Assembly (NCBI GenBank): GCA_965221765.1
Contig: OZ244911.1
Span: 992,001 to 1,056,000 of the forward strand
DNA length: 64,000 bases
Origin: Bin25 sp965221765
GTDB taxonomy: Bacteria > Bacteroidota > Bacteroidia > Flavobacteriales > Flavobacteriaceae
Reading direction: 5' to 3'
Under the pieces are notes generated by a model. That model was not told where the DNA came from. It saw only the letters and a program-made list of their open reading frames with translations, and made no database searches. The stretch's first letter is position 1. Each line of letters opens with the position of its first letter. Both the position numbers and the translations under genes were made by a program. Shown here one piece after another: positions 38,104 through 47,700 of this stretch.

Positions 38104-38431
38104 CTTTGTGTTAATTATAGGAAACTATTAATACATGGAAAGATCATAATGACATTGAATACCAACCAAAATCTAATGTAAACCTAAAATGATTAGCGGC
38201 CACGTTATAAAAAATAAAATAAACGAATGAGGTCCTAGAAAGAAATCTTGAATTGGAGCGATCAAATATCACTTATTTATTTTAGAATAACTGTTCAACA
38301 AATACGCTCTTCATTATAAATTTTATGGTTTAATTCGTGACATTGACGTTATTTTTGACCATATAATAAACAAATGTTGTTATTAATGATTGATTACAAC
38401 TGTTTGATCTTGAATTTTTAAGTGAGAAAAT
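38104..38431. other. Divergent intergenic region of glycan cluster
   Basis: AT-rich region between divergent glycan genes that should hold both promoters. No full TAnnTTTG/TTTG pair is found, and nothing coding is seen. Confidence 0.4.
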
Positions 38432-39163
38432 ATGTCTTGTTTATCGCATAAGATTTTTGTCATTAATCTGAACACTTCAAAAGATCGTTGGAAGAGAATC
38501 AAAGAACAACTAGATTTACAAAAGTTAGATTATGAACGTATTTCCGGAATCGATTTGCGGGAAGATTCACTACAACATCTAAAGAAGATATACAACCCGA
38601 AAAAAAACAGAAACAAATATCATAAATCGCTATCAATAGGAGAAATTGGATGTTATTTAAGCCACATTAAATGCTGGAAAAAAATTCTTTCAGATAAAAT
38701 AGATTTCGCCATCGTAATTGAGGATGATGTAAAACTTCTAAAGAATTTAAATGAAATTATTTTAACCTTATACAATCATCCCTTCCCTAATTGGGATTAC
38801 ATAAAAATTGGTGAAAAGCCAATAAAGCGAAAAACTCGAGTTGTTAAGGTTTTAAATGATTTTAGGCTGATAAAATATTTAAAAAAACCACCTACTGGGG
38901 CATATGGACAAATTGTTTCTAAAACTGGGGCAAAAAAATTACTTGATAATAGCAAGACGATTTTTCGTCCAGTTGATGTCGACATTCAATATGCATGGGA
39001 AAATAAACTAATTCTTTATGGGATAAAACCTTATTGTGTAGATCCTATCAAAACACAAAGCGATATTTCCGATATAGATTCTAGAAAAAATCATAGAGCT
39101 CGTCCGCTCATACGTCTATTGAATTCAATCAAGGAAAACTGGCATCATATAATCCAAGTTTAA
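38432..39163 (+). CDS. Glycosyltransferase family 25
   Basis: A 243-residue GT25 enzyme, related to LPS and collagen galactosyltransferases. The N-terminus KIFVINLNTSKDRWKRI is characteristic. IGEIGCYLSHIKCWKKI lies at residues 69-85 and the metal-binding acidic motif IEDD at residues 96-99. GAYGQIVSKTGAKKLL and VDVDIQYAW follow in normal order. No signal peptide. It probably adds a sugar to a surface glycan; neighbours are the Stealth gene and the methyltransferase-like gene. Confidence 0.87.
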   Translation: MSCLSHKIFVINLNTSKDRWKRIKEQLDLQKLDYERISGIDLREDSLQHLKKIYNPKKNRNKYHKSLSIGEIGCYLSHIKCWKKILSDKIDFAIVIEDDVKLLKNLNEIILTLYNHPFPNWDYIKIGEKPIKRKTRVVKVLNDFRLIKYLKKPPTGAYGQIVSKTGAKKLLDNSKTIFRPVDVDIQYAWENKLILYGIKPYCVDPIKTQSDISDIDSRKNHRARPLIRLLNSIKENWHHIIQV

Positions 39164-39282
39164 AGATATTCTTCAATGGTAAATCTGACCATCTAGTGTA
39201 TCGTAAAAAATCGATTGTCAATTGATTTGTTTTGAAAAAATATTGCTAACTTGCGGTTTTGACGAACTGAGAACAAACATTT

Positions 39283-39828
39283 ATGAATGTTGATTTTCAT
39301 GGCTTGGTTGATGTCAATCCCCATCAATGTTCTTTGAAAGAGTATGAATACATTGGGAGACTAGTCAACGAGTGTAGCCCTAGAAATGTACTTGTTTTTG
39401 GAGCGGGTAATGATAGTCCCTATTGGATAAAGATTAATCATGGAGGACAAACTTGGTTTTTTGAAAATGACAGAAGATGGATTCGAAAAGCTAGAGAAAT
39501 CAATCCTGAAATTTTGATTGAAAAACTTAAATACACTACTAGGAGAAGACAATGGAAAAGAATTATGGATAACCCAAAAAAACTCACTGTTAAATTACCC
39601 AATGTAGCCTACCAATTGAATTGGGATGTTATTTTTATTGATGCGCCAAAAGGGAATAAAGACTCCAAACCAAGTCGTATGCAGAGTGTATATAATGCTT
39701 CAAAATTGAAATTTAAACACTTTTTATTACATGATTGTGATCGCGAAGTTGAACGCGAGTATTTTTTAAAATACATTGGGAAACCAGATCATGCATTTGA
39801 TAGATTATATCATAAAGAGGTGCATTAG
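39283..39828 (+). CDS. DUF579 / glucuronoxylan 4-O-methyltransferase-like protein
   Basis: A 181-residue protein with the motif order of plant GXM/IRX15 (DUF579) proteins: NVLVFGAGNDSPYW at 35-48 (SAM-binding Gly-rich region), NHGGQTWFFEND at 52-63, WDVIFIDAPKG at 114-124, PSRMQSVYNA at 130-139 and LHDCDREVEREY at 149-160. Plant members are about 290 residues with a membrane anchor; this one lacks that N-terminus. In plants GXM methylates O-4 of glucuronic acid in xylan, so methylation of a uronic acid in a surface glycan is inferred. It follows the GT25 gene by 119 bp with its own likely promoter (TTTG and TAACTTG near 39222-39255). Confidence 0.72.
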   Translation: MNVDFHGLVDVNPHQCSLKEYEYIGRLVNECSPRNVLVFGAGNDSPYWIKINHGGQTWFFENDRRWIRKAREINPEILIEKLKYTTRRRQWKRIMDNPKKLTVKLPNVAYQLNWDVIFIDAPKGNKDSKPSRMQSVYNASKLKFKHFLLHDCDREVEREYFLKYIGKPDHAFDRLYHKEVH

Positions 39829-39938
39829 TAGGTAATAATAAATCATTTAGCATTTTTGATAAAACTTTAGTTCTACCACTATTTGGTCGGAACTAGGAAA
39901 GTTAATTTGTGTTTTTTGGATTAAATTGCATCGAACTC

Positions 39939-40631
39939 ATGAGTATTTTAAAATCTTCAATTCTCAGAAAGGTGATTATGGCCCTTTCAGGTCTGTTTTT
40001 GGTGGTTTTTCTACTACAGCACTTTACCATTAATTTTTCATCAGTCATTAGTCCATCGACTTTCAATCAATGGTCCCATTTCATGGGTTATAATGGATTG
40101 GTTCAATTCGTATTGCAACCCGTGTTGATTTTTGGTATTATTTTCCACTTTGTGATGGGTTTTATTCTTGAAATTCAAAACAGAATATCTCGAGGGGTTG
40201 CTTATGCTCAATTCAAAGGAAGTAAAAATGCCTCTTGGGTGTCAAGAAATATGATTATTTCAGGCGGCGTGGTGCTCCTATTTTTGGTATTGCATTTTAT
40301 AGACTTTTGGATACCAGAAATAAAACACAAATATGTGGAAGGAAGTATGTTTAATACTGAATTAATCGATAAACAAAGGTATTATGAAGAACTAGTTCAT
40401 AAATTTGAACCTTACTGGAGAGTGATTGTTTATGTCCTATCATTTGTGTTTTTAGGCATGCATCTATACCATGGGTTCTCGTCATCATTTCAAACTCTTG
40501 GTATGAAAAAAATAATTCAAAAAGGATTGCTTTTTGCCACTAGAGCATTTGCCATTGTGATTCCTTTGGGCTTTATATTTATAGCACTATATCATCATTT
40601 TGTGTCGGCACAACACTTAGTTCACCCATAA
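39939..40631 (+). CDS. sdhC: Succinate dehydrogenase cytochrome b subunit
   Basis: Single-polypeptide (type B) membrane anchor, about 230 residues, with five hydrophobic segments that hold haem b and the menaquinone site. Starting at the ATG at 39939 gives MSILKSSILRKVIMALSGLF, the standard beginning; the frame is open ten codons further upstream. Haem-ligand His candidates are in LLQHFT, GIIFHFVMGF, LVLHFIDFW and GMHLYHGFSS. It is first in sdhCAB. Confidence 0.92.
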   Translation: MSILKSSILRKVIMALSGLFLVVFLLQHFTINFSSVISPSTFNQWSHFMGYNGLVQFVLQPVLIFGIIFHFVMGFILEIQNRISRGVAYAQFKGSKNASWVSRNMIISGGVVLLFLVLHFIDFWIPEIKHKYVEGSMFNTELIDKQRYYEELVHKFEPYWRVIVYVLSFVFLGMHLYHGFSSSFQTLGMKKIIQKGLLFATRAFAIVIPLGFIFIALYHHFVSAQHLVHP

Positions 40632-40702
40632 TGGATTTTAAAAACTTTAATATGGATGAATGGCGGTTATGATAACAAATCAACTTGAATATAGTAATCA
40701 AA

Positions 40703-42709
40703 GTGAATGTTAAATTGAATTCTAAAGTTCCTCAAGGTCCATTGGCTGAAAAATGGACGTCTCATAAAAGCAACATTCGGTTGGTATCGCCAGCCAATAA
40801 AATGACTATCGATATTATTGTGGTTGGAACTGGACTAGCAGGGGGTTCTGCTGCATCGACATTAGCCGAATTAGGATATAATATAAAGGCTTTTTGTTTT
40901 CAAGATTCTGCTCGTAGGGCCCATTCTATTGCAGCTCAAGGAGGAATCAATGCTGCTAAAAATTATGTCGGTGATGGCGATTCCATCTATCGACTCTTTT
41001 ATGATACAATTAAGGGGGGGGACTATAGGGCACGAGAAGCGAATGTCTATCGTTTAGCTGAAGTATCTTCAAACATCATAGATCAATGCGTGGCTCAAGG
41101 CGTTCCATTCGCAAGAGATTATGGCGGTCTGCTAGATAATCGATCATTTGGTGGCGTGCAAGTTTCAAGAACATTTTATGCCAAAGGACAGACTGGTCAA
41201 CAACTACAATTGGGGTGTTACTCAGCCCTTAACAGACAAATTGCTCGAGGAAAAGTAAAAATGTATTCCCGACACGAAATGATGGAATTGGTACTAATCG
41301 ACGGGAAAGCTAGAGGGATTATCGCACGGGATTTAATTACCGGAGAAATTCAAAGACATTCAGCCCATGCCGTTGTGATTGCTTCGGGAGGATATGGCAA
41401 TGTCTTTTATCTATCCACCAATGCCATGGGAAGTAATGTTTCAGCCGGTTGGAAAATTCATAAAAAAGGAGCCTTTTTTGCCAATCCTTGTTTTACTCAA
41501 ATTCATCCAACATGTATTCCCGTGAGTGGAAACTATCAATCAAAACTCACTTTGATGTCAGAATCACTTCGAAACGACGGTCGTATTTGGGTTCCGCAAC
41601 AATTAGAAGATGCACAAGCCATTAGAGAAGGAAAAAAATCACCAGAAGATATTCCAAAAAACCAACGAGATTATTTTTTAGAAAGACGATATCCAGCCTT
41701 CGGCAATTTAGTGCCTAGAGATGTTGCTTCACGGGCGGCTAAAGAGCGATGTGATGCCGGTTATGGTGTCAATGTGACGGGAGATGCCGTATTTCTTGAT
41801 TTTCAAAGTGCCATCGAACGCTATGGAAAAGAACAAGCACATCTCCAAGGGTTGGATGAAAGCAATGTAGAAGTAACGCTGAATCTCGGAAGAGAAGTGG
41901 TTAAAGCCAAATATGGTAATTTATTTCAGATGTATGAAAAAATTGTGGATCAAAATCCATACAATACCCCCATGAAAATCTATCCCGCAGTTCATTATAC
42001 CATGGGTGGGGTATGGGTCGACTATAATTTGATGACCACAATTCCAGGTTGCTTTTGCATCGGAGAAGCAAATTTTTCAGACCATGGTGCCAATCGATTG
42101 GGAGCCTCTGCATTAATGCAAGGATTAGCGGATGGTTATTTTGTACTTCCCTATACCATCGGGGATTACTTGGCCGATGATATCCGGACAGGTCCTATTT
42201 CCATTGATTCAAAAGAATTTGAAAAAGCCGAATATCAAGTCAAATCACAAATCGATCAACTGATTAAGCAAAAGGGTACCAAAAGCGTTGATTATTTTCA
42301 TAAAAAACTAGGCCGCATCATTTGGGATTATTGTGGCATGTCTCGAAACGAAAAAGGACTTAAAGAAGCCATAGAAAAAATCAAAGAATTATACCAAGGT
42401 TTTCAAAAAAATGTTTTGGTGCCTGGAAGCGCCAATGAGTATAATGAGGAATTGGCCAAAGCATGTAGAGTGGCAGACTTTTTTGAATTAGGTTTACTGA
42501 TGACCATCGATGCTCTCGACCGGACCGAATCTTGTGGAGGGCATTTTCGAGAAGAATCTCAAACGCCACAAGGAGAAGCATTAAGAGATGATGAACATTT
42601 CATGTATGTAGCCGCTTGGGAGTATACAGGGAATCCAATTAGCCCCAAATTTCATAAGGAAGAATTAAGCTATCATGATATTGAAGTGAAATCACGATCA
42701 TACAAATAA
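40703..42709 (+). CDS. sdhA: Succinate dehydrogenase/fumarate reductase flavoprotein
   Basis: FAD-containing catalytic subunit, about 668 residues, oxidising succinate to fumarate. The dinucleotide fold is IIVVGTGLAGGSAASTLAELGYN. The covalent FAD His is in RRAHSIAAQGGINAA, and active-site segments include FTQIHPTCIP and GRIWVP. The C-terminal SCGGHFREESQTPQGEA is typical of the Bacteroidota form. The start is uncertain: GTG at 40703 gives MNVKLNSKVPQGP, like relatives, while TTG at 40685 adds six residues. A G8 run at 41014-41021 lies in frame. Confidence 0.94.
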   Translation: MNVKLNSKVPQGPLAEKWTSHKSNIRLVSPANKMTIDIIVVGTGLAGGSAASTLAELGYNIKAFCFQDSARRAHSIAAQGGINAAKNYVGDGDSIYRLFYDTIKGGDYRAREANVYRLAEVSSNIIDQCVAQGVPFARDYGGLLDNRSFGGVQVSRTFYAKGQTGQQLQLGCYSALNRQIARGKVKMYSRHEMMELVLIDGKARGIIARDLITGEIQRHSAHAVVIASGGYGNVFYLSTNAMGSNVSAGWKIHKKGAFFANPCFTQIHPTCIPVSGNYQSKLTLMSESLRNDGRIWVPQQLEDAQAIREGKKSPEDIPKNQRDYFLERRYPAFGNLVPRDVASRAAKERCDAGYGVNVTGDAVFLDFQSAIERYGKEQAHLQGLDESNVEVTLNLGREVVKAKYGNLFQMYEKIVDQNPYNTPMKIYPAVHYTMGGVWVDYNLMTTIPGCFCIGEANFSDHGANRLGASALMQGLADGYFVLPYTIGDYLADDIRTGPISIDSKEFEKAEYQVKSQIDQLIKQKGTKSVDYFHKKLGRIIWDYCGMSRNEKGLKEAIEKIKELYQGFQKNVLVPGSANEYNEELAKACRVADFFELGLLMTIDALDRTESCGGHFREESQTPQGEALRDDEHFMYVAAWEYTGNPISPKFHKEELSYHDIEVKSRSYK

Positions 42710-42724
42710 TATTCAGACTCTAAA

Positions 42725-43459
42725 ATGGATATAAAACTCAAAATTTGGCGACAAGAAAATGCACAATCCAAAGGGAGGTTTGAAATCTATGTATTAAAAG
42801 AAATCAATCCAGAAATGTCTTTTCTTGAAATGCTAGACGTACTCAATGAACAACTGATTTCTTCTAGAAAATCTCCAGTGGCTTTTGATCATGATTGTCG
42901 TGAAGGCATTTGTGGCACCTGTTCTTTATTCATTAATGGGAGGGCTCATGGTCCGGACCGTTTTGTAACTACTTGCCAATTGCATATGCGTCGCTTTAAA
43001 CACGGAGATACCATCACCATTGAACCTTTTAGAGCGAAAGCATTTCCGGTGATTAAAGATTTGATGGTAGATCGCACTTCTTTTGATCGCATACAGCAGT
43101 CTGGAGGCTATATCAGTGTCAATACTTCCGGTAATACCCAAGATGCTAATGCTATTCCTATTCCAAAAGTTGATGCTGATTTGTCCTTTGAGGCCGCGGC
43201 ATGTATCGGCTGTGGTGCATGTGTTGCAGCGTGTAAAAATGCATCGGCTATGCTGTTTGTCTCTGCAAAAATTTCACAATACTCGTTATTGCCTCAAGGA
43301 CGAGTTGAATCCAAAAGGCGGGTGAAGAATATGGTTGCTCAAATGGACAATGAGGGGTTTGGGAACTGCACTAACACAGGAGCCTGTGAAATAGAATGTC
43401 CAAAGGGTATTTCACTAGAAAACATTGCTCGAATGAACCGCCAATATCTCTTGGGTTGA
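42725..43459 (+). CDS. sdhB: Succinate dehydrogenase iron-sulfur subunit
   Basis: A 244-residue electron-transfer subunit. The [2Fe-2S] ligands are in CREGICGTCSLF with a distal Cys in FVTTCQLH. The [4Fe-4S] and [3Fe-4S] clusters use CIGCGACVAACK and CTNTGACEIECPKGI. It lies 15 bp after sdhA, so sdhCAB is a single operon. A hairpin overlapping the stop may terminate the transcript. Confidence 0.95.
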   Translation: MDIKLKIWRQENAQSKGRFEIYVLKEINPEMSFLEMLDVLNEQLISSRKSPVAFDHDCREGICGTCSLFINGRAHGPDRFVTTCQLHMRRFKHGDTITIEPFRAKAFPVIKDLMVDRTSFDRIQQSGGYISVNTSGNTQDANAIPIPKVDADLSFEAAACIGCGACVAACKNASAMLFVSAKISQYSLLPQGRVESKRRVKNMVAQMDNEGFGNCTNTGACEIECPKGISLENIARMNRQYLLG

Positions 43460-43487
43460 TTAAAATGGATTATTAATTCCAACCCAA
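43451..43487. terminator. Bidirectional hairpin between sdhB and convergent gene
   Basis: TTGGGTTG (43451-43458) and CAACCCAA (43480-43487) form an exact eight-base stem across a 21-base loop containing the stops of both convergent genes. There is no strong T run, so termination strength is uncertain. Confidence 0.45.
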
Positions 43488-43877
43488 ATGAAATTTGGTT
43501 TTAAGTTTTGTTTCTAAAAATCGAAAATCTTTGCGTGATAGACTATGTTTAAATAATCTGAGTTTTTCTTTTTGATGGATGATTTCGATGAAAAAAGGAG
43601 TGAATCGCACATGTTTTAAATCACTGAAGTTGATTTTTCGGGAGTTAAATAGTGAAGGTTTCATGATGTATCGTTCGTGATAATGCACATACCCTTTTTG
43701 TTTTTTAAAAATTAATTCAACAAAACAGTATATGATGTAAAACAAATAAAGCCACAACAAATACTTAGGTAAATAATCTTGATTCCAAATGATGATAAAT
43801 AAAACTATCCAAATAATATACAAAATCAATAAGTTCAATAAAAATCGTTGCTTAAAGGCTATAGTGGTTGTGTCCAA
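43473..43877 (-). CDS. Hypothetical two-helix membrane protein
   Basis: A 134-residue protein with two hydrophobic segments near residues 12-30 and 38-56, then a soluble tail that is basic and may be PH-like (YIMKPSLFNSRKINFSDLKH). The start is TTG at 43875-43877. No family is recognised with certainty. It converges on sdhB. Confidence 0.5.
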   Translation of the reverse strand: MDTTTIAFKQRFLLNLLILYIIWIVLFIIIWNQDYLPKYLLWLYLFYIIYCFVELIFKKQKGYVHYHERYIMKPSLFNSRKINFSDLKHVRFTPFFIEIIHQKEKLRLFKHSLSRKDFRFLETKLKTKFHLGWN

Positions 43878-43995
43878 CGAATCTTTGTAATTTAAAACTA
43901 CCCAAAAATTTTGATAGTTTATATTAAAATGATTTGAAACTAATTCTCAGATTTATAGACCCAAAAGTATAGAATACTTAAGTTAAAATCAAAAC

Positions 43996-44775
43996 ATGAA
44001 CCATTTAAAAACAACGATTGTCCAAACAAGTATCGATTGGCATTCAGCCAAGTCGAATTGCCAAAGAATTGAAAATTTACTCTCTAAACAACAAAATCTT
44101 GAAACAGATTTGATTGTCTTGTCTGAGATGTTTAATACAGGATATAGTATGCAGCCTGAGAAAATAGCAGAGACCATGGAAGGTCCAACGGTTCGTTGGA
44201 TGAAAAAACTATCTCAAAAGTATTCTACAGCGGTATGTGGTAGTTTAGTGATATCAGAAGATAATCAATATTATAACCGCCTAGTCTGGATTACGTGGAA
44301 TGATGAAAATTATTTTTATGACAAAAGACACACCTTTAGTTTAGCGGGAGAACAGAACTTTTATACTTCAGGAACCAACCGAGGGATTTGGATGTACAAA
44401 GGTTGGAAGATTTGCGCTCGCATTTGCTATGATTTAAGATTTCCGGTTTGGTGTCGCAATACACAAGATTATGATTTAATCATTTTTGTAGCCAATTGGC
44501 CACAACCTCGGACCAATGCATGGAAAACACTCTTAAAAGCTAGAGCCATGGAAAACATATCTTATTGTATTGGGGTTAATCGAATTGGGAAAGATCCCAA
44601 TGGATTGAATTATTGGGGTTGTTCTAGAATTTATGATGCGTTAGGTAATAGATTATCTCCAAAAATGATTAAAAAACAACAGATTTCATGCATTGAATTA
44701 GACAAACAAAAACTTATTTCAGCAAGGAATCAACTTGGTTTTCTGAAAGATCGAGATCGGTTTGAGATATATTAA
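43996..44775 (+). CDS. Nitrilase-superfamily amidohydrolase (omega-amidase-like)
   Basis: Carbon-nitrogen hydrolase, 259 residues. The catalytic Glu-Lys-Cys triad is E44 (VLSEMFNTGYS), K110 (YDKRHTFSLAGEQ) and C144 (ICARICYDLRFPVW). The pattern is closest to YafV/NIT2 omega-amidases, which hydrolyse alpha-ketoglutaramate and similar amides; that substrate is inferred. Cytoplasmic. Its 3' end overlaps the convergent Ig-like lipoprotein by 62 bp. Confidence 0.87.
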   Translation: MNHLKTTIVQTSIDWHSAKSNCQRIENLLSKQQNLETDLIVLSEMFNTGYSMQPEKIAETMEGPTVRWMKKLSQKYSTAVCGSLVISEDNQYYNRLVWITWNDENYFYDKRHTFSLAGEQNFYTSGTNRGIWMYKGWKICARICYDLRFPVWCRNTQDYDLIIFVANWPQPRTNAWKTLLKARAMENISYCIGVNRIGKDPNGLNYWGCSRIYDALGNRLSPKMIKKQQISCIELDKQKLISARNQLGFLKDRDRFEIY

Positions 44776-46372
44776 ACTGTTCATTAAATTCCCAATTGGC
44801 TCTAAGTTCGAGTGTATCGGGGTGATAAATGACTTGCTCAGGTTGTATTTTTTTTAAAAAGTTCCCAGTATCCCAAACCGCATTGTTATTAGTGTCTATA
44901 ATCAATCGCATAAAATAAGTTCCAGGTAGAAGATATTGGAATACATAGCTTTCATCTTCTGGATTTTTAACGATAGATCGAACTAGTTCACTTTTATTAT
45001 TGACCAGTTGTAATATATAAGGCAGTTGGGAATCTGCAATCACATTAACTGTAATGGTACCATAGTCTTCAAGACCCATCGTTTTGACTGAAAGTTCAAG
45101 ACTGTCGTTGGTGGCGTCAAAAAAATCAACAAGTGCCCCTGGTTGAAGATTAATTTGATACTGATCGTTGGGCGTAGTCTGAAAGTCTAGTGAAATAACA
45201 TGTTTGTTGTGGTCTAAAATAGCTTTATAGGCAACTGGTGTTGTATCAATGTCAAAAATGGAGATTTGGGTGGTATCGATAGTTATAATGGGTCTATTGG
45301 CATACAAATCAAAAGATTTATTGAGGTGGAGTGTGTTGACAGTCAGTTGTTCAATGACTAAAGAATCTTCTTGTGGATTGTTCAGATATAAAGTTCTAGT
45401 GACTAAAGAATCTTTTTGAAAAAATCGAAATTCTAAGGAATCTACTTTAGCTCCTTTAAACCAATAATATAAAGAATCCGTTTCATTAGGTTTAGAAATT
45501 ATAGATTTAAAAGTTTCAGGGACTTCACTGATCATATCCATGGATTGATTGGCCCATTGGCCATAGTATCCGAGTAATATCAAATGATTATTGAAAAATT
45601 CGGGGAGGTCCCAAGAAAAATTGATTGTTTCCTTAAAAAGTTTCAAATTCACAACGGTATCTTTTGGAAGATCAACATACTGACTATAAAATCCAATTTT
45701 ATCTTGATTTTGATCAAATAAAAAGTTGGCATTTTGATCTTTAAGAGCAATGATTCGATATTTCCCCTCATTTAAATTTTTAAATTTAAAATAGGTGCTA
45801 TCCAAGGTATTGGCAACATACAAGGGTTTTTCCAAATAAATGATGGAATCGGTATAGGTAGAGTCGATTCGATATAATTGGACGGTTATGTCTGAAGGCG
45901 GTTGTAATTCAATCGCATCGGCTACTAATCCAGCAAGTGTTAATGAATCAATGACATCTCCCGTGGATAATACGTAAGCAAAATTCGATAGAATATTTCC
46001 TTCATTATTATCGGCAATCCCTTTGCCAAAATTGAATGTATAAGTTGTATTTGGGTTAAGCAAATTGATTAACTTAATAGAAATTTTTTTTGTAGCACCA
46101 GTACGAGGACTCAAGGTATAAGCCCCAATTTCTAATGGTGGTGATATCACCAACTGATTGTTGATATCTTTGAGTGTAATGAACTCATCAAAGGTTAATC
46201 GTATTTCATCTCGATCAAAATTGACGGTATTCATCTTGGGGGAGGCATTGATCAAAACGGGGGGAATGGAATCTTTAGGCCCTCCAGTTAAAGTCCCCCT
46301 TTGACCACATTTTACAAATGCGATAAGAATGATTACTAGCCAGAGAAAATGAATGGGTTTGATTAAGTTCAT
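44714..46372 (-). CDS. Ig-like domain lipoprotein
   Basis: A 552-residue lipoprotein. The signal peptide ends at Cys22 (IAFVKCGQRG), and the mature N-terminus GTLTGGPKDSIPPVLINASP is characteristic of a Bacteroidota family with an N-terminal bacterial Ig-like (SbsA-type) domain. TTYTFNFGKGIADNNEGN belongs to this domain. The remainder is beta-rich with Asp/Asn-rich repeats (DQNANFLFDQNQDKIGFY and IIDTNNNAVWDTGNFL) that resemble calcium-binding loops. It likely resides in the outer membrane or periplasm; its role is unknown. Confidence 0.8.
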   Translation of the reverse strand: MNLIKPIHFLWLVIILIAFVKCGQRGTLTGGPKDSIPPVLINASPKMNTVNFDRDEIRLTFDEFITLKDINNQLVISPPLEIGAYTLSPRTGATKKISIKLINLLNPNTTYTFNFGKGIADNNEGNILSNFAYVLSTGDVIDSLTLAGLVADAIELQPPSDITVQLYRIDSTYTDSIIYLEKPLYVANTLDSTYFKFKNLNEGKYRIIALKDQNANFLFDQNQDKIGFYSQYVDLPKDTVVNLKLFKETINFSWDLPEFFNNHLILLGYYGQWANQSMDMISEVPETFKSIISKPNETDSLYYWFKGAKVDSLEFRFFQKDSLVTRTLYLNNPQEDSLVIEQLTVNTLHLNKSFDLYANRPIITIDTTQISIFDIDTTPVAYKAILDHNKHVISLDFQTTPNDQYQINLQPGALVDFFDATNDSLELSVKTMGLEDYGTITVNVIADSQLPYILQLVNNKSELVRSIVKNPEDESYVFQYLLPGTYFMRLIIDTNNNAVWDTGNFLKKIQPEQVIYHPDTLELRANWEFNEQFNISQTDLDLSENQVDSLLK

Positions 46373-46401
46373 AGAGAAATTTCAAATCGGTTCATTACTA
46401 A

Positions 46402-47402
46402 GCTCAACTATCTATTGCAACTTTAGCCCCCTTAGACAGACGATTGGTTGACCAAGATTCCACTTTGAAGTTTCAAAAAATGATAGGATATGAAATATTA
46501 AAAATCAATTGAGAACAAAGGTACGTATTGGAAGCACTTATCAATCAAGGACACGCTAATAAATCCATTACCAAACAATGAGACGTTCATCGGAGAACGA
46601 AAACTAGTGGTCATCCCCATTAAAGGAAGTCAAGACAAGGGGCATACTCAAGCCGATAAATCAAAGAAACAAGCCACCAAGAGAGAAAAACGGGAAAGCA
46701 TATCGTACCTATTTGACGTAGTGAGTTAAAGAATCCATTAAACACCTAATGGTGGAATAACGGTGGTGTCTTGAATAGATTGTCGCCTATTGCATACACC
46801 ATGGGATGTTCTATAGAACAAGTGATATCGCCATCGACTCATGCCCTGAGAGAACCTATGCATGGGAATGACAAGACCCCCGAGGGGCAGATTACACATC
46901 GGGAGTTCACCGATAGATGACCGCCATTGTTCTAGAGCATGTGGATTTTGGAGATTTTGAAGCAAATTGAATGGATTGGAAGCAAAATATGTTACGGACC
47001 GATAGAGCCAAACTTTAATAAAAAGATTAAAAAGTTGCCGATTAAAATAGGTTACTCAAGTGATTATTGAGAACATCAAAGAAATCGGGCCCCAAGTGAT
47101 GAAAATCACCACCTTTGATCGTGGGTTGGAATTTACCAAACACTACCTCATCAAGCAGCTATTCGGCATCGAAACGGTTTTTAATAGACCGTATTCGTTC
47201 CAAGAGAAAGGTACTGTTGAAAACCGAATTGGAGTACTTGGGAGGTGGTTTACAAAAGGAGAAATTATCGACCACTATGCCAATTAAGAAATACAAGTAC
47301 TTGAATAAAATCAATAGCAGAAATGTTCGTCAATTTGACTACCTCAATCCCATAGAAAAGATCAAATCAACACGTGATTCATGTTGCAATAGCGAACCAA
47401 AC
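46402..47402 (+). mobile_element. Decayed IS30-family insertion sequence, copy 2
   Basis: Ends are inverted repeats related to those of the copy at 10696: left GCTCAACTATCTATTGCAAC at 46402-46421, right (minus strand of 47383-47402) GTTTGGTTCGCTATTGCAAC. The 5' region keeps the IS30 HTH start (lost to stops), and the 3' part reads TTFDRGLEFTKHYLIKQLFG and EKGTVENRIGVLG, the second Asp/Glu region. Frames are broken and the middle is decayed, so it is inactive. Confidence 0.78.
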
Positions 47403-47429
47403 ATGGCGGTTTTTTAATCTAATCGTTTA

Positions 47430-47487
47430 TCTTATTGGAAATCAAAAGTTTTAATGCAAGAATCTCCCTCTTATTATTTCTAACGCC
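47430..47487 (+). repeat. Dispersed ~45-bp repeat, copy 2
   Basis: TTGGAAATCAAAAGTTTTAA followed by TGCAAGAATCTCCCTCTT. It matches the minus strand of 6938-6990 over about 50 bp with few changes. It sits just outside the right end of IS30 copy 2, so it is not part of that element as bounded by its inverted repeats. Confidence 0.5.
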
Positions 47488-47700
47488 ACATTACATCATT
47501 ACCTGAACCTAAAATTAGATATAAAATATAGTTTATTTTATCTGTATTTCATCAATCCTCATGGACACAACTCATATAGGATTTTAAAGGTCCCTTGGTG
47601 TTGAATTCCAATGACACACGAAGGCACAAAATTCTTGTGCTTTTGTCAGTTTTTGAATTCAGAATCGTTTAAAACCAAAAAACCTCAACCTCTATAGACC

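Noticed and set aside
41014..41021. G8 tract in sdhA as a phase-variation site
   Set aside because: It encodes conserved Gly-Gly residues in an essential-type core enzyme, and a shift would only destroy the protein; likely chance from GGG GGG codons.
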